Assembly: GCA_937886325.1 (NCBI GenBank)
Contig: CALABV010000063.1
Coordinates: 1-13,011 of the forward strand
DNA: 13,011 nt
Direction of reading: 5' to 3'
Source of the DNA: an uncultured Geobacter sp.
GTDB taxonomy: Bacteria; Desulfobacterota; Desulfuromonadia; Geobacterales; Geobacteraceae
In this document: one piece after another, positions 5,803 through 12,647 of the stretch
How positions within the stretch are numbered: position 1 is the first letter of the stretch
Layout: the number at the start of each line of letters is the position of its first letter
The notes under the pieces: model-generated
What the model was told of the DNA's origin: nothing
What the model saw: only the letters and a program-made list of their open reading frames with translations
Databases searched by the model: none
Translations under genes and position numbers: made by a program

Positions 5803-6105
5803 ATGAAAAATATGGCCATTGCCTTCATATTGCTTGCCTCTCTGGTTGCAGGACTGAGCGCATGCTCCAAAAAAGAGGACAAAAAGCCCGTACCTCCGCC
5901 GGAGTCGAATACCGCGGTGGTCCCCAATGTGGTGGGATTGAGTTATATGAATGCTGTTCTGGCAATCCAGAAAGCCGGTTTCTATGTGAAGGAAAAGGGC
6001 ATGGAGCCGCTCTCTTCCATACGGAACAAGCCAGTCGTTTCCCAGACCCCGGCGGCCGGCAGCAAGGCGCGGAAGAGAACACCCGTGAAAGTAGTTGTAA
6101 AATAG
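5803..6105 (+). CDS. Single-PASTA-domain lipoprotein
   Basis: This 100-residue protein starts with a lipoprotein signal peptide: MKN, a hydrophobic stretch, and the lipobox LSAC with the modified cysteine at C21. A charged and Pro-rich linker (22-38) leads into one PASTA domain (about 39-100), recognised by VPNVVGLSYMNAVLAIQKAGFYV, then VVSQTPAAGSKARKRTPVKVVV. PASTA domains normally occur in serine/threonine kinases and class B penicillin-binding proteins, where they sense peptidoglycan. Here the domain is alone on a membrane anchor. SKK after the cysteine lacks Asp at +2, so in a Gram-negative it would probably reach the outer membrane. A role in wall contact is inference. Confidence 0.88.
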   Translation: MKNMAIAFILLASLVAGLSACSKKEDKKPVPPPESNTAVVPNVVGLSYMNAVLAIQKAGFYVKEKGMEPLSSIRNKPVVSQTPAAGSKARKRTPVKVVVK

Positions 6106-6415
6106 CCTTACGGATCGGTCTCAGGACCGGTATGCAACACGGTGGTATCCAGTCAATAACCGCATAGTATCATGACTTTCAATGTCCTGATGGTATGCGG
6201 TTCCCCGTGTCGGTTTGTCCCGGCACTATGCGTTTCCCTGCCAACAAGCGGCTTTTTCGTATCACTTTTCCACTTGATAATAACCAATTCGATGGTTGCA
6301 CACCGTCGGTCCTTGAAGGCGCTCGGATTCCCCGTTCGTGTATGTTTTGCCGGCGGATGTGCATTATGGTTTTCACCTTCAGCCTTCAGTCTTCAGACTG
6401 TTTTCTCCTTCAGGA
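6106..6415. other. Intergenic region between convergent genes
   Basis: No gene is supportable here. The region separates the ends of the PASTA lipoprotein (plus) and permease (minus) genes. It holds a long imperfect hairpin (6158-6202) and a small perfect stem, CAGTCT-TC-AGACTG (6387-6400), followed by TTTT, which may act as a weak plus-strand terminator. The short hydrophobic open frame at 6172-6435 starts inside the hairpin and has no ribosome site. Confidence 0.55.
6158..6202. repeat. Long stem-loop downstream of the PASTA lipoprotein gene
   Basis: AACCGCATA (6158-6166) pairs perfectly with TATGCGGTT (6194-6202). Inside, ATCA/TGAT and GAC/GTC continue the stem across single mismatches to a seven-base loop (6177-6183). 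It begins 52 bases after the stop codon and has no T tract, so it looks like an mRNA 3' stabiliser or a small repeat element rather than an intrinsic terminator. Confidence 0.55.
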
Positions 6416-7720
6416 TCATGCAAACAGCAGGCTGAATACCGTCAGAAAGGTGAGCTGGCAGGCGGCCACGATCCAACCGTTGCGAAGCATGGGGCGCATG
6501 TCGTCGGACTCTGCGAAGCCGAGGGAGCTGACCATGTTGGCGCCGGGAAAGACGAAGTTGTGAACGCGGGTGGCGACCACCAGGGCAAGGGACCAGGCGA
6601 GCATGGAAACGGCGTGGCCGGTGAGAAGGGGAGTGAACATCTCGTGCAGGAGCTTGAGGGTTGCCACAGTGGCGCCGCTGATGCCGAAGGCGCCGAGAAA
6701 TCCGCCGGCAATGACGATGGCCGGCTTGCCGCCCGCCTCGGTCATGGGCCTGAGGAGGGTGGTGAGGGCCGCGAATCCTCCGGCCTTTTCCACGAACTTG
6801 ATGAAGGGGTCCAGCAATACGAACAGGAGGAAGAGCGACACGTTGCCCGACATCCCCCGCGCCACGAGCTTGAAGATCCCGTCGAACTTCAGGCCGCCGG
6901 CAAGGCCGGTGATGAGGGACAGGCCGAGCATGATGACCACGACGAAGGAGGTGGGGGCCTTTACGATGATGCCGTACACAACAGCTGCCAGGAAGGAAGC
7001 GACGAACAGCAGGGTGGCTCGGCGGCTTTGCGGCGAGGGTTCGAAGCGCTCCATGTCGGGTGGGATCTCGTAGGGTGCGCTGTCCCGGGTACGGCGCTGG
7101 ATGCGCTGGAGAACCAGCCAGGTGACTCCCAGGGTGATGAGCGCCACCGGGCCGGAGACGAACAGCAGCATCTCGCCGTAGCCGATGCCCGTAAGTCCCA
7201 GGAGAGTGACCACCGGCGGGGTAAAGGGGCCGAGGATCAGGGCCTCCTCTCCGACCGCCTGGAAGATCACGCCCACCGTGCTGCGGGAGAGCCCGACCGC
7301 GGCGGCAACCGGAAGGACAATGGGCGCGATGACCGCGTTTCCGCCCGCCATTGTTCCCAGGAGTCCTACCACCACCATGCAGGCGAGCATGATGCCGAGC
7401 ATGGCCTTCCGTTCCGTGTCCACACCGACCGTGTGGATGATGCGGTGTACGATGGTATGGGAAACGCCGGTGGCGTTGAGCACCTCGCCCAGGCCCCTCC
7501 CCAGCATGATGATCAGACCCACCAGGGCCAGGAAGGAGCCGAGCGCGTCCGCCAGCGCTGCGCCGAATGAGATCAGGGTCTGGCCGCTGAGCAGCGCGCC
7601 GATGGCGACGCACAGGGCCGTGGCGGGAAGGATGTCCATTCTCCGGAACACCAGCACAATGTAGATCAGCAGCGGCGCAAGCCCCAGAAGCCCCATCCAG
7701 AATGTTGCATCCATCCCCAT
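6416..7720 (-). CDS. GntP/NhaC-like (ion transporter superfamily) permease
   Basis: This 434-residue inner-membrane protein has about eleven hydrophobic segments. Two related loop-helix elements stand out: GTMAGGNAVIAPIVLPVAAA (122-141) and GAFGISGATVATLKLLHEMF (343-362). This paired layout is typical of the ion transporter superfamily (GntP, NhaC, ArsB, Dcu-like). Length and motif style fit a proton- or sodium-coupled carrier for an organic acid or a cation antiporter; the sequence does not decide which. The frame extends upstream to 8017, but that part runs through palindromic intergenic DNA and reads as junk. ATG codons at 7720 and 7714 are both possible, neither with a good ribosome site. 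An extended -10 (TGCTATAGA, minus strand, TATAGA at 7761-7766) fits a start near 7754. Confidence 0.85.
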   Translation of the reverse strand: MGMDATFWMGLLGLAPLLIYIVLVFRRMDILPATALCVAIGALLSGQTLISFGAALADALGSFLALVGLIIMLGRGLGEVLNATGVSHTIVHRIIHTVGVDTERKAMLGIMLACMVVVGLLGTMAGGNAVIAPIVLPVAAAVGLSRSTVGVIFQAVGEEALILGPFTPPVVTLLGLTGIGYGEMLLFVSGPVALITLGVTWLVLQRIQRRTRDSAPYEIPPDMERFEPSPQSRRATLLFVASFLAAVVYGIIVKAPTSFVVVIMLGLSLITGLAGGLKFDGIFKLVARGMSGNVSLFLLFVLLDPFIKFVEKAGGFAALTTLLRPMTEAGGKPAIVIAGGFLGAFGISGATVATLKLLHEMFTPLLTGHAVSMLAWSLALVVATRVHNFVFPGANMVSSLGFAESDDMRPMLRNGWIVAACQLTFLTVFSLLFA

Positions 7721-7810
7721 TGCAGTACCCGTATCTGTCGGAAATTGAATCGAAAGCCCTTCTATAGCACACCTTTGAGGAAAAATCCGAAAAACCCGAA
7801 AGCCGGAATT

Positions 7811-7908
7811 AACAGGGATGAACGGGATGCACAGGATACGAAAATTGCAAAGCTGGAGAAACCCCCATCTTCCGGGTTTAATCCCGGCAGTTGATTTGCC
7901 TATCCTGT
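7811..7908. repeat. 10-base near-tandem repeat inside a long nested hairpin
   Basis: AACAGGGATG, AACGGGATGC and ACAGGATACG follow each other at 7811-7840, a 10-base period. ACAGGATA (7831-7838) pairs with TATCCTGT (7901-7908), GCAAA (7847-7851) with TTTGC (7895-7899), CTG (7853-7855) with CAG (7888-7890), and CCGGG (7872-7876) with CCCGG (7883-7887), all in the correct nesting order. On the minus strand the repeat reads as the CATCCYGT-type tract that I recall from intergenic DNA of many bacteria. Confidence 0.6.
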
Positions 7909-7929
7909 CTTGGAACAGCTTTGACGTAG

Positions 7930-7958
7930 CCCCTCGTACGATACGAGGGGGCTGGGGG
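7930..7958 (+). repeat. G-tailed hairpin, member 1
   Basis: CCCCTCGTA (7930-7938) pairs perfectly with TACGAGGGG (7942-7950) around CGA, and is followed by GCTGGGGG. The layout (C-rich arm, loop, G-rich arm, then a G-run tail) recurs at 9475-9528 and 12966-13009 in the same orientation with different arm sequences. Confidence 0.65.
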
Positions 7959-8128
7959 TAGTTATGGATCAAGATAACCCCTACCGGCCTCCCCTTACCT
8001 AAGGGAGGATAACGCATTCATTCAGTTGCCGTCACCGTTAACGGGAGAACCGAAGTCTGTCTTGTTCTCATCATGTATTTCGTGTGCCTCCCTGTAAATT
8101 CATTGTTTTCGGTTCAGCGTTCTCCTTC

Positions 8129-8157
8129 TTGACGCGCTTCACTAATTTGTATATGGT
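8129..8157 (+). promoter_or_regulatory. Promoter candidate of the SphA/MetA-like gene
   Basis: TTGACG (8129-8134) and TATGGT (8152-8157) are 17 bases apart. The -35 box is one base and the -10 box two bases from consensus. The predicted transcript would start near 8164, giving a leader of about 44 bases that includes the strong ribosome site GGAGGAGG. Confidence 0.55.
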
Positions 8158-8207
8158 GCCGCAGGAATCCCTCATGGGAAATTCAATGCGATGCGGGAGG
8201 AGGAACG

Positions 8208-9116
8208 ATGCAATTCAACATCCAACGGAGAATGGCCGCGGCAACGGCGGCGCTGGCGCTGTGTCTGGTGATGCTGGCAGGTACCCCGGTGAAGGCGACC
8301 GAGGGGGGCGGCGGTGCGTACCCCAACGGCGCCGAGGACTTCATGTCCGGCGCGGTGCCGCCGCCGGGAACCTATTTCATCAACTATTTCGACTATTACT
8401 CAGCCGGAAGCTTCCGGGACAACAGCGGCAATAAGTATCCGTTCGAGTTCGACGCGGACGTGTACGCCAATGTCTTCCGCCTCATCCATGTCACCCCGTA
8501 CAAGGTTCTCGGGGGGTACTGGGGAATGCATGTCTTCCTCCCCCTGATGAAGGTCGATGTCCATAAATCGCCCGGAGGAAGCGGCAGCAAAGAGGGGTTG
8601 GGAGACATCATCGTCGATCCGTTCATCCTTTCATGGCACGGCAAGAACTGGCACCTGGCCACCGGCCTCGACATCTACTGCCCCACGGGGAGCTACGACA
8701 AAATGCGGGTGGCGAACATCGGCAGGAATTACTGGACCTTCGAGCCCATCGTGGCGGGAACCTTTGTTACCGACAGCGGGTTCGAGGTGTCGGCCAAGCT
8801 GATGTACGACTTCAATACCAAGAATACAGACACTGATTACCTTTCGGGGCAGGAGTTCCATGTGGATTACACTGTGGGTCAGAAAGTAGGTCCGTTCAAT
8901 CTCGGTGTTGGCGGCTACTACTACCAGCAGACGACCGATGACGAAGTCGGCGGTTCGGACCTCAAAGACAACCGGGGCATGACCGTTGCAATCGGTCCCC
9001 AGGCGAAGTACAACTTCAAAAACATGAGCTTCATCCTCAAGTACCACTTCGAGGTCGAATCCAGGAACCGGCCCCAGGGGAACAACCTGTGGGCAAAGTT
9101 CGTCTACGCTTTCTGA
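8208..9116 (+). CDS. SphA/MetA-like outer-membrane protein (phenol meta-pathway family)
   Basis: This 302-residue protein has a Sec signal peptide (basic start NIQRR, hydrophobic core, cleavage after about A30). The mature N terminus, TEGGGGAYPNGAEDFMSGAVPPPGTYFINYFDYYSA, carries the Tyr-Pro-x-Gly and Pro-Pro-Gly pattern of the Phenol_MetA_deg/COG4313 family. The rest is alternating aromatic beta strands ending in the terminal Phe (FVYAF) typical of outer-membrane barrels. Family members are named from phenol or aromatic degradation clusters and are thought to aid uptake of hydrophobic compounds; the substrate here cannot be read. The start is fixed by GGAGGAGG (about 8196-8203). It has its own promoter and terminator. 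Confidence 0.88.
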   Translation: MQFNIQRRMAAATAALALCLVMLAGTPVKATEGGGGAYPNGAEDFMSGAVPPPGTYFINYFDYYSAGSFRDNSGNKYPFEFDADVYANVFRLIHVTPYKVLGGYWGMHVFLPLMKVDVHKSPGGSGSKEGLGDIIVDPFILSWHGKNWHLATGLDIYCPTGSYDKMRVANIGRNYWTFEPIVAGTFVTDSGFEVSAKLMYDFNTKNTDTDYLSGQEFHVDYTVGQKVGPFNLGVGGYYYQQTTDDEVGGSDLKDNRGMTVAIGPQAKYNFKNMSFILKYHFEVESRNRPQGNNLWAKFVYAF

Positions 9117-9135
9117 GCGGAAGACCCGAAGAAAC

Positions 9136-9169
9136 GACAAAGGGACGGCAAATCGGCCGTCCCTTTGTC
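9136..9169. terminator. Bidirectional rho-independent terminator
   Basis: A perfect 14-bp stem (9136-9149 with 9156-9169, arm GACAAAGGGACGGC) closes a six-base loop. It is followed by TCTCTTTC on the plus strand and by GTTTCTTC on the minus strand. It begins 19 bases after the stop of the outer-membrane protein gene and 29 bases beyond the end of the convergent tautomerase gene, so it probably serves both. Confidence 0.85.
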
Positions 9170-9197
9170 TCTTTCATAGAGGAAACCCGGACTAAGA

Positions 9198-9386
9198 CTA
9201 CTTCATGATCTCCGACAGCAGTTTTCCGCCGATCCCGATATTCTCCCGGGGGAATTCATTGATGAGCACGGTGAATTTATCCTCCGGGATCTTCGTAACT
9301 TCGCTTGCCTTCACGGTCAGCTCCTTCACGAGCTCCGCCTTTTTCTCCGTTGTCATGGTGCTGATATCGATGGTAATGACCGGCAT
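9198..9386 (-). CDS. 4-oxalocrotonate tautomerase family protein
   Basis: This 62-residue protein has the exact size of 4-OT subunits. Pro follows the initiator Met and would become the catalytic N-terminal proline after Met removal. The core beta-alpha-beta pattern (PVITIDISTMTTEKKAELVKEL) and the family signature INEFPRENIGIGGKLLSE are present. Such proteins work as hexamers and isomerise enol and keto forms of small acids; the physiological substrate of this one is not evident. AAAGGAG (about 9392-9398) supports the start. It converges with the outer-membrane protein gene; no other aromatic-degradation gene is present in the window. Confidence 0.9.
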   Translation of the reverse strand: MPVITIDISTMTTEKKAELVKELTVKASEVTKIPEDKFTVLINEFPRENIGIGGKLLSEIMK

Positions 9387-9474
9387 GTTTTCTCTCCTTT
9401 CCCGTTAGGTTTCCTTCCTGTTTTCTCTGGTACTCTGTAACGCTCATTCTTTCGAGTCCAACCCATCCAAACAT

Positions 9475-9528
9475 CCCCTTCTCAGGGGAGGCTTAAAGGC
9501 TTCCCCGAGAAGGGGGGACTGAGGGGGG
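9475..9528 (+). repeat. G-tailed hairpin, member 2
   Basis: The arm 9475-9492 (CCCCTTCTC, A, GGGGAGGC) pairs with 9499-9515 (GCTTCCCC, GAGAAGGGG), with one bulged A and one mismatch, around the loop TTAAAG. The following bases, GGACTGAGGGGGGG, give the G-rich tail. It lies between the tautomerase start and the end of the reductase gene. Read from the minus strand it lacks a T tract. Confidence 0.7.
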
Positions 9529-9573
9529 GTGATTTTAAATGGTACGCGCTACTGGCGCATAATCACCAGCCCG

Positions 9574-10233
9574 TCACAGGACCTCCTTCCGGAAGGCCTC
9601 AATCCCCATCTCCTCGATGACCTTGCCGATGCGGCATTTCTTTTCCGCCGCGGTGAACCAGGAGACAATCCGTTCCACAACGACCATGGCCTCTTCGTCC
9701 GTGGGCAGGTCTTCCACGAGGGTCTGCGCCATGCGGGGACGCGCCCCGCCGTTTCCCCCGACCAGGATCTTCCATCCTTTCGGCCCTCCGATGATCGCCA
9801 GGTCCCTGATGAAGCCTTCGCAGCAGTCGTTGGGGCATCCAGAGACGCTCATCTTGAATTTCCATGGGACCTGGGTCCGGTGGTAGCGTCTGTCCATCTC
9901 CATGCCGAGATCCCTGGTGACACGCTGCGCACGCTTGCACCAGGTAGCGCCCGGGCACATCTTCACGTAACGGACGCACAACCCCATGCCGCCCTCGTCC
10001 AGGTCGCCCAGGTCGGCGCGGATCGCGTCCAGTTTCTCCTCCGGGATGCCCAGAAGGCAGATGCGCTGGGCAATGGTGATCTTTATCTCCGGTATGCAGT
10101 GACGCTCCGCCACGTCCGCGACCCTGCGCAGTTCCTCCGCGTTCGTGTACCCGCCCGGCATGTGGACCTTGATGGCGAAGGTCTCGCCGTCCCGCTGCAC
10201 GATGGCCCCTTTTTCAGGGATATTCTGCTTCAT
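9574..10233 (-). CDS. Small siroheme sulfite/nitrite reductase
   Basis: This 219-residue protein matches the small, single-subunit assimilatory-type sulfite reductases known from sulfate and metal reducers. The siroheme/[4Fe-4S] ligands are intact: Cx5C (C93, C99 in CPGATWC) and Cx3C (C133, C137 in CPNDC). The N-terminal third (KVHMPGGYTNAEELRRVADVAERH) is the ferredoxin-like half domain of the family, with TIAQRICLLGI following. The expected reaction is six-electron reduction of sulfite to sulfide or nitrite to ammonia in the cytoplasm; the sequence does not decide the substrate. GGAGGAGG (10242-10249) fixes the start. It is monocistronic as far as can be seen. Confidence 0.92.
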   Translation of the reverse strand: MKQNIPEKGAIVQRDGETFAIKVHMPGGYTNAEELRRVADVAERHCIPEIKITIAQRICLLGIPEEKLDAIRADLGDLDEGGMGLCVRYVKMCPGATWCKRAQRVTRDLGMEMDRRYHRTQVPWKFKMSVSGCPNDCCEGFIRDLAIIGGPKGWKILVGGNGGARPRMAQTLVEDLPTDEEAMVVVERIVSWFTAAEKKCRIGKVIEEMGIEAFRKEVL

Positions 10234-10267
10234 TGTTTTTTCCTCCTCCGGAAATATGTCAAAGGTT

Positions 10268-10333
10268 CGACAGTGTGTCGCCGTATTTCACCGCATGCGG
10301 CGACAAAAGCGAAAATGGCTGGTATAGTATACC
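10268..10333 (+). promoter_or_regulatory. Promoter of the CoA-binding gene with nested palindromes
   Basis: TATAGT (10323-10328) with an extended TGG before it and GCGACA (10300-10305) 17 bases upstream form a sigma-70-type promoter starting near 10335. The -10 box lies inside the perfect palindrome GGTATA-G-TATACC (10321-10333). Upstream, TGTCGCCG (10276-10283) pairs with CGGCGACA (10298-10305), CCGCATGCGG (10291-10300) is a palindrome, and CGACA-GTG-TGTCG lies at 10268-10280. The last two overlap the first, so they are alternative structures or several operator half-sites. Confidence 0.6.
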
Positions 10334-10378
10334 ACCATGATGGTCCAGGATGGTTGTAACCATTTCAAGGGGGTCAAT

Positions 10379-10783
10379 ATGAACGTACCGGAACTGATCG
10401 ACATTTTCTTTGACGCACAGGCGTACGGCGTTGTGGGAGCTTCCGCAAACCGGGAAAAATACGGCAACAAGGTGCTCCGCTGCTACCTGCAGAACGGCTA
10501 CCGGGTGATACCGGTCAATCCGAAGGAAAACGAGATCGAGGGGATTCCCTGCGTCGCAGCGGTGCGGGATCTGCCGGACGACGTGAAAAGCATCTCGGTG
10601 ATCACCCCTCCCGCCGTAACCGAACAGGTCGTGGAGGAGGCCGCGCGCAAGGGGATCGAAAACATCTGGATGCAGCCCGGCGCGCAGAGCCCGAAGGCGG
10701 TCGAGTTGTGCCGTCAGCACAACATCAACGTCATCGCCGACGGCAGCTGCATACTGGTGGTGCTCGGATACCACGAGGAGTAA
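10379..10783 (+). CDS. YccU-like CoA-binding protein
   Basis: This 134-residue protein consists of one CoA_binding_2 Rossmann domain, as in E. coli YccU (about 137 residues). The nucleotide-binding turn is YGVVGASANREKYGNKV, followed by NGYRVIPVNPKENEIEGIPC and the conserved IWMQPGAQS segment. The family is related to the CoA-binding domain of succinyl-CoA synthetase; a metabolic role is not established. The start at 10379 is preferred over 10337 because AAGGGGG (10367-10373) precedes it and the earlier ATG sits at the predicted transcription start. It is divergent from the siroheme reductase and converges with the acyl-CoA synthetase. Confidence 0.9.
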   Translation: MNVPELIDIFFDAQAYGVVGASANREKYGNKVLRCYLQNGYRVIPVNPKENEIEGIPCVAAVRDLPDDVKSISVITPPAVTEQVVEEAARKGIENIWMQPGAQSPKAVELCRQHNINVIADGSCILVVLGYHEE

Positions 10784-10784
10784 G

Positions 10785-12647
10785 TCACCCGGTCGACACA
10801 TCCGCCTCCACGGCGAACCGTTTTATTTTTCTGGTGGTGGTTTTCGGAAATTCGTCGTCGCGCAGGGTGAACTTCTTTACCCGCTTGTAATCTGCCAGGT
10901 TCCTGCCGGCGGCCAGCACTTCCTTCCTGATGATCTCTTCCACGTCGGCCTCGGACAGGGGGCTGCCGCGCCTTTTCCGCTCATGGTCTTCAAGGGCCTC
11001 CTGGTTCGGGAAGATGACGGCGTGCACCTCCTCCGAGACCGCGTCGAGCTTATGGCCGTAGACCATGACCTCGGCGATGAACGGGCTCTTGAGGAGCTCG
11101 GTTTCCACCTCTTCCGGGTAGACATTCTTCCCATTCGGCGTAACGATCAGGTTCTTTACTCTTCCGCAGATATACAGGAAACCGTCCCTGTCAAGCCTGC
11201 CCAGGTCGCCGGTCCGGTACCAGCCGCCGGCGAGCGCCTCTTCCGTTGCCTGGGGGTTCTTGTAGTACCCCTGCATCACATTCGGCCCCCGCACCAGGAT
11301 CTCTCCGGCGCCGTCCTCATTTGGCTGATTAATCCGTACCTCGATGCCGTCCATCACCGGACCCACCGACCCGAGACGCGTCCTTCCGGGACACTCCGCC
11401 GAAATGACCGGAGATGTTTCGGTAACGCCGTATCCCTGGAAGATGGTGAATCCGAGTCGTGTCAGCCCCCGGGCGATGGCCGGGTCGAGGGCCGCGCCCC
11501 CGCTGATGAACGTGGTCCCGCCCGCGAAATTCCTGCGCACCCCGGAGACAACCAGACGGCGAGCAAAGGGCAGAGAGAACAGCACGTTCGAAACGGGCTT
11601 GCCTTTGATGTTTTTCAGGATGCGGTCGTGGAACAGGCGGTAGACCGCCGGAACGCCGGTGAAAAACGTCGGTCTCACCTCGACCAGGTTTTCTCCCAGC
11701 TTTTTCAGGGATTCGGCAAAGGATACCGTCCCGCGGACCGAAAGGGGGAGAAGGAGGCCGCATACCTGCTCGAAGACATGGTTGATGGGAAGGAACGACA
11801 GGGTGTGCATGGTGTCGTCCACCTGGAAATGGCCGGCCGCGGAGCGGATGTTGGAGACGATGTTGCCGTGGCTCAGCACCGCGCCCTTGGAGCGGCCCGT
11901 TGTGCCCGAGGTGTACAGTATCAGGGCAGGGTCGCCCGGGACATGGGAGGGCGGTGTGAGCTCCTCCTGCCGGGAGAAATCCGAGAGAGGCAGACACAGG
12001 ACGGTCCTGTCGGGCGATTTTCCGGCCGAGCGGGTCGGCGCGATCAGGTTTTTTCCGGGATTCCTTCCGTGAGGGACGTCCGTATTCTTCGCCAGGTGTG
12101 AGGATACCTCGGAGGCGACGGCACGCAGACGTTCGGTGATTTCAGGAGGAAGGGGGAGGTCCGCGGGGAGCGTCTTCAGCACGTCATACACATTGCGGAG
12201 AATGAGGAGTTCCGGAGAAAGGAGCGAGCCGTTTCGGGCAGGGTCGCCGAACAGTACGATGCAGTCCAGGTGCGTCAGGTCGTCCTCCCTCTCCAGGAGG
12301 GGCTCCAGGTACGAAGGGTCGATGAACAGGATCTTCGCTTCGCTGTCCGCCAGGATGTGGCGGACTTCCGCGCCCTTCAGTTCCTTGTCGATGGGAACGA
12401 CAATGCCCCCTGCGCGGAGTATCCCGAAGTACGAGGCCACCCAGCGGGGTGAGGAAGGCCCGATGATGGCGGCCCGGTCTCCCGGCGCGAAGCCGACGGC
12501 GGCGAGTCCCGCGGCGACTCCCTCTGAATCGGCATGAAGCTCGCGGTAGGAAATCTCCCGCCATGCGCCCTCCTCCTTGTATCGGATTGCCGCCTTCAGA
12601 GGATATGCGGCGAGGCTGTCCCGCAACAGGGCATCGATGGTCGTCAT
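10785..12647 (-). CDS. Long-chain acyl-CoA synthetase (AMP-forming)
   Basis: This 620-residue adenylate-forming enzyme activates a fatty acid via acyl-AMP to acyl-CoA. The signature motifs are in order: P-loop YTSGTTGRSKG (245-255), QGYGVTETSP (404-413), YRTGDLG (477-483), hinge GRVKNLIV (495-502) and the C-terminal PKTTTRKIKR (601-610) with the catalytic Lys at about 607. FLPINHVFEQVCG and GEILVRGPNVMQGYY point to the COG1022-type long-chain branch. An extra stretch of about 55 residues (181-235), polar and Pro-rich, lies just before the P-loop. The start at 12647 is chosen because MTTIDALLRDSLAAYP begins the conserved region; the ribosome site (GAGAG) is modest. Its stop lies one base from that of the CoA-binding gene. 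Confidence 0.92.
   Translation of the reverse strand: MTTIDALLRDSLAAYPLKAAIRYKEEGAWREISYRELHADSEGVAAGLAAVGFAPGDRAAIIGPSSPRWVASYFGILRAGGIVVPIDKELKGAEVRHILADSEAKILFIDPSYLEPLLEREDDLTHLDCIVLFGDPARNGSLLSPELLILRNVYDVLKTLPADLPLPPEITERLRAVASEVSSHLAKNTDVPHGRNPGKNLIAPTRSAGKSPDRTVLCLPLSDFSRQEELTPPSHVPGDPALILYTSGTTGRSKGAVLSHGNIVSNIRSAAGHFQVDDTMHTLSFLPINHVFEQVCGLLLPLSVRGTVSFAESLKKLGENLVEVRPTFFTGVPAVYRLFHDRILKNIKGKPVSNVLFSLPFARRLVVSGVRRNFAGGTTFISGGAALDPAIARGLTRLGFTIFQGYGVTETSPVISAECPGRTRLGSVGPVMDGIEVRINQPNEDGAGEILVRGPNVMQGYYKNPQATEEALAGGWYRTGDLGRLDRDGFLYICGRVKNLIVTPNGKNVYPEEVETELLKSPFIAEVMVYGHKLDAVSEEVHAVIFPNQEALEDHERKRRGSPLSEADVEEIIRKEVLAAGRNLADYKRVKKFTLRDDEFPKTTTRKIKRFAVEADVSTG

Larger units (their letters stand above)
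7721..8207. other. Palindrome-dense divergent intergenic region
   Basis: These 487 bases separate the permease and the outer-membrane protein genes and contain no supported gene. From left to right: a weak permease promoter, three 10-base near-repeats (7811-7840), an outer inverted repeat with nested stems (7831-7908), a perfect hairpin with a G-rich tail (7930-7958), a stem GTTAT/ATAAC (7961-7978), a stem around 7990-8008 with arms CCCTTA and TAAGGG, the palindrome CCGTTAACGG (8035-8044), and a promoter for the downstream gene (8129-8157). Confidence 0.7.

Noticed and set aside
5624..5806. 60-codon frame between the RNase H-like and PASTA genes
   Set aside because: It overlaps the strong promoter of the PASTA gene and has no protein character.
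6172..6435. Hydrophobic 87-codon plus-strand frame
   Set aside because: It begins inside a stem-loop, has no ribosome site and overlaps the permease gene end.
6338..7570. Long plus-strand open frame of 410 codons opposite the permease gene
   Set aside because: It is antisense to a clear membrane protein, is extremely rich in Gly, Glu, His and Asp, and shows no domain; it is a GC-driven shadow.
7721..8017. Upstream extension of the permease frame by 99 residues
   Set aside because: It translates palindromic intergenic DNA, lacks a ribosome site and would add a non-homologous N terminus.
8208..9386. Aromatic meta-cleavage operon
   Set aside because: Only two family-name matches are present, in convergent orientation, without a dioxygenase, hydrolase or decarboxylase.
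10253..10281. Minus-strand promoter for the siroheme reductase using GCGACA and CATATT with 17-base spacing
   Set aside because: The implied transcription start would fall within the ribosome site at 10242-10249, so it cannot serve that start codon.
10983..12101. Plus-strand open frame of 372 codons opposite the acyl-CoA synthetase gene
   Set aside because: The opposite strand carries all adenylation motifs in order; this frame has no recognisable feature or ribosome site.
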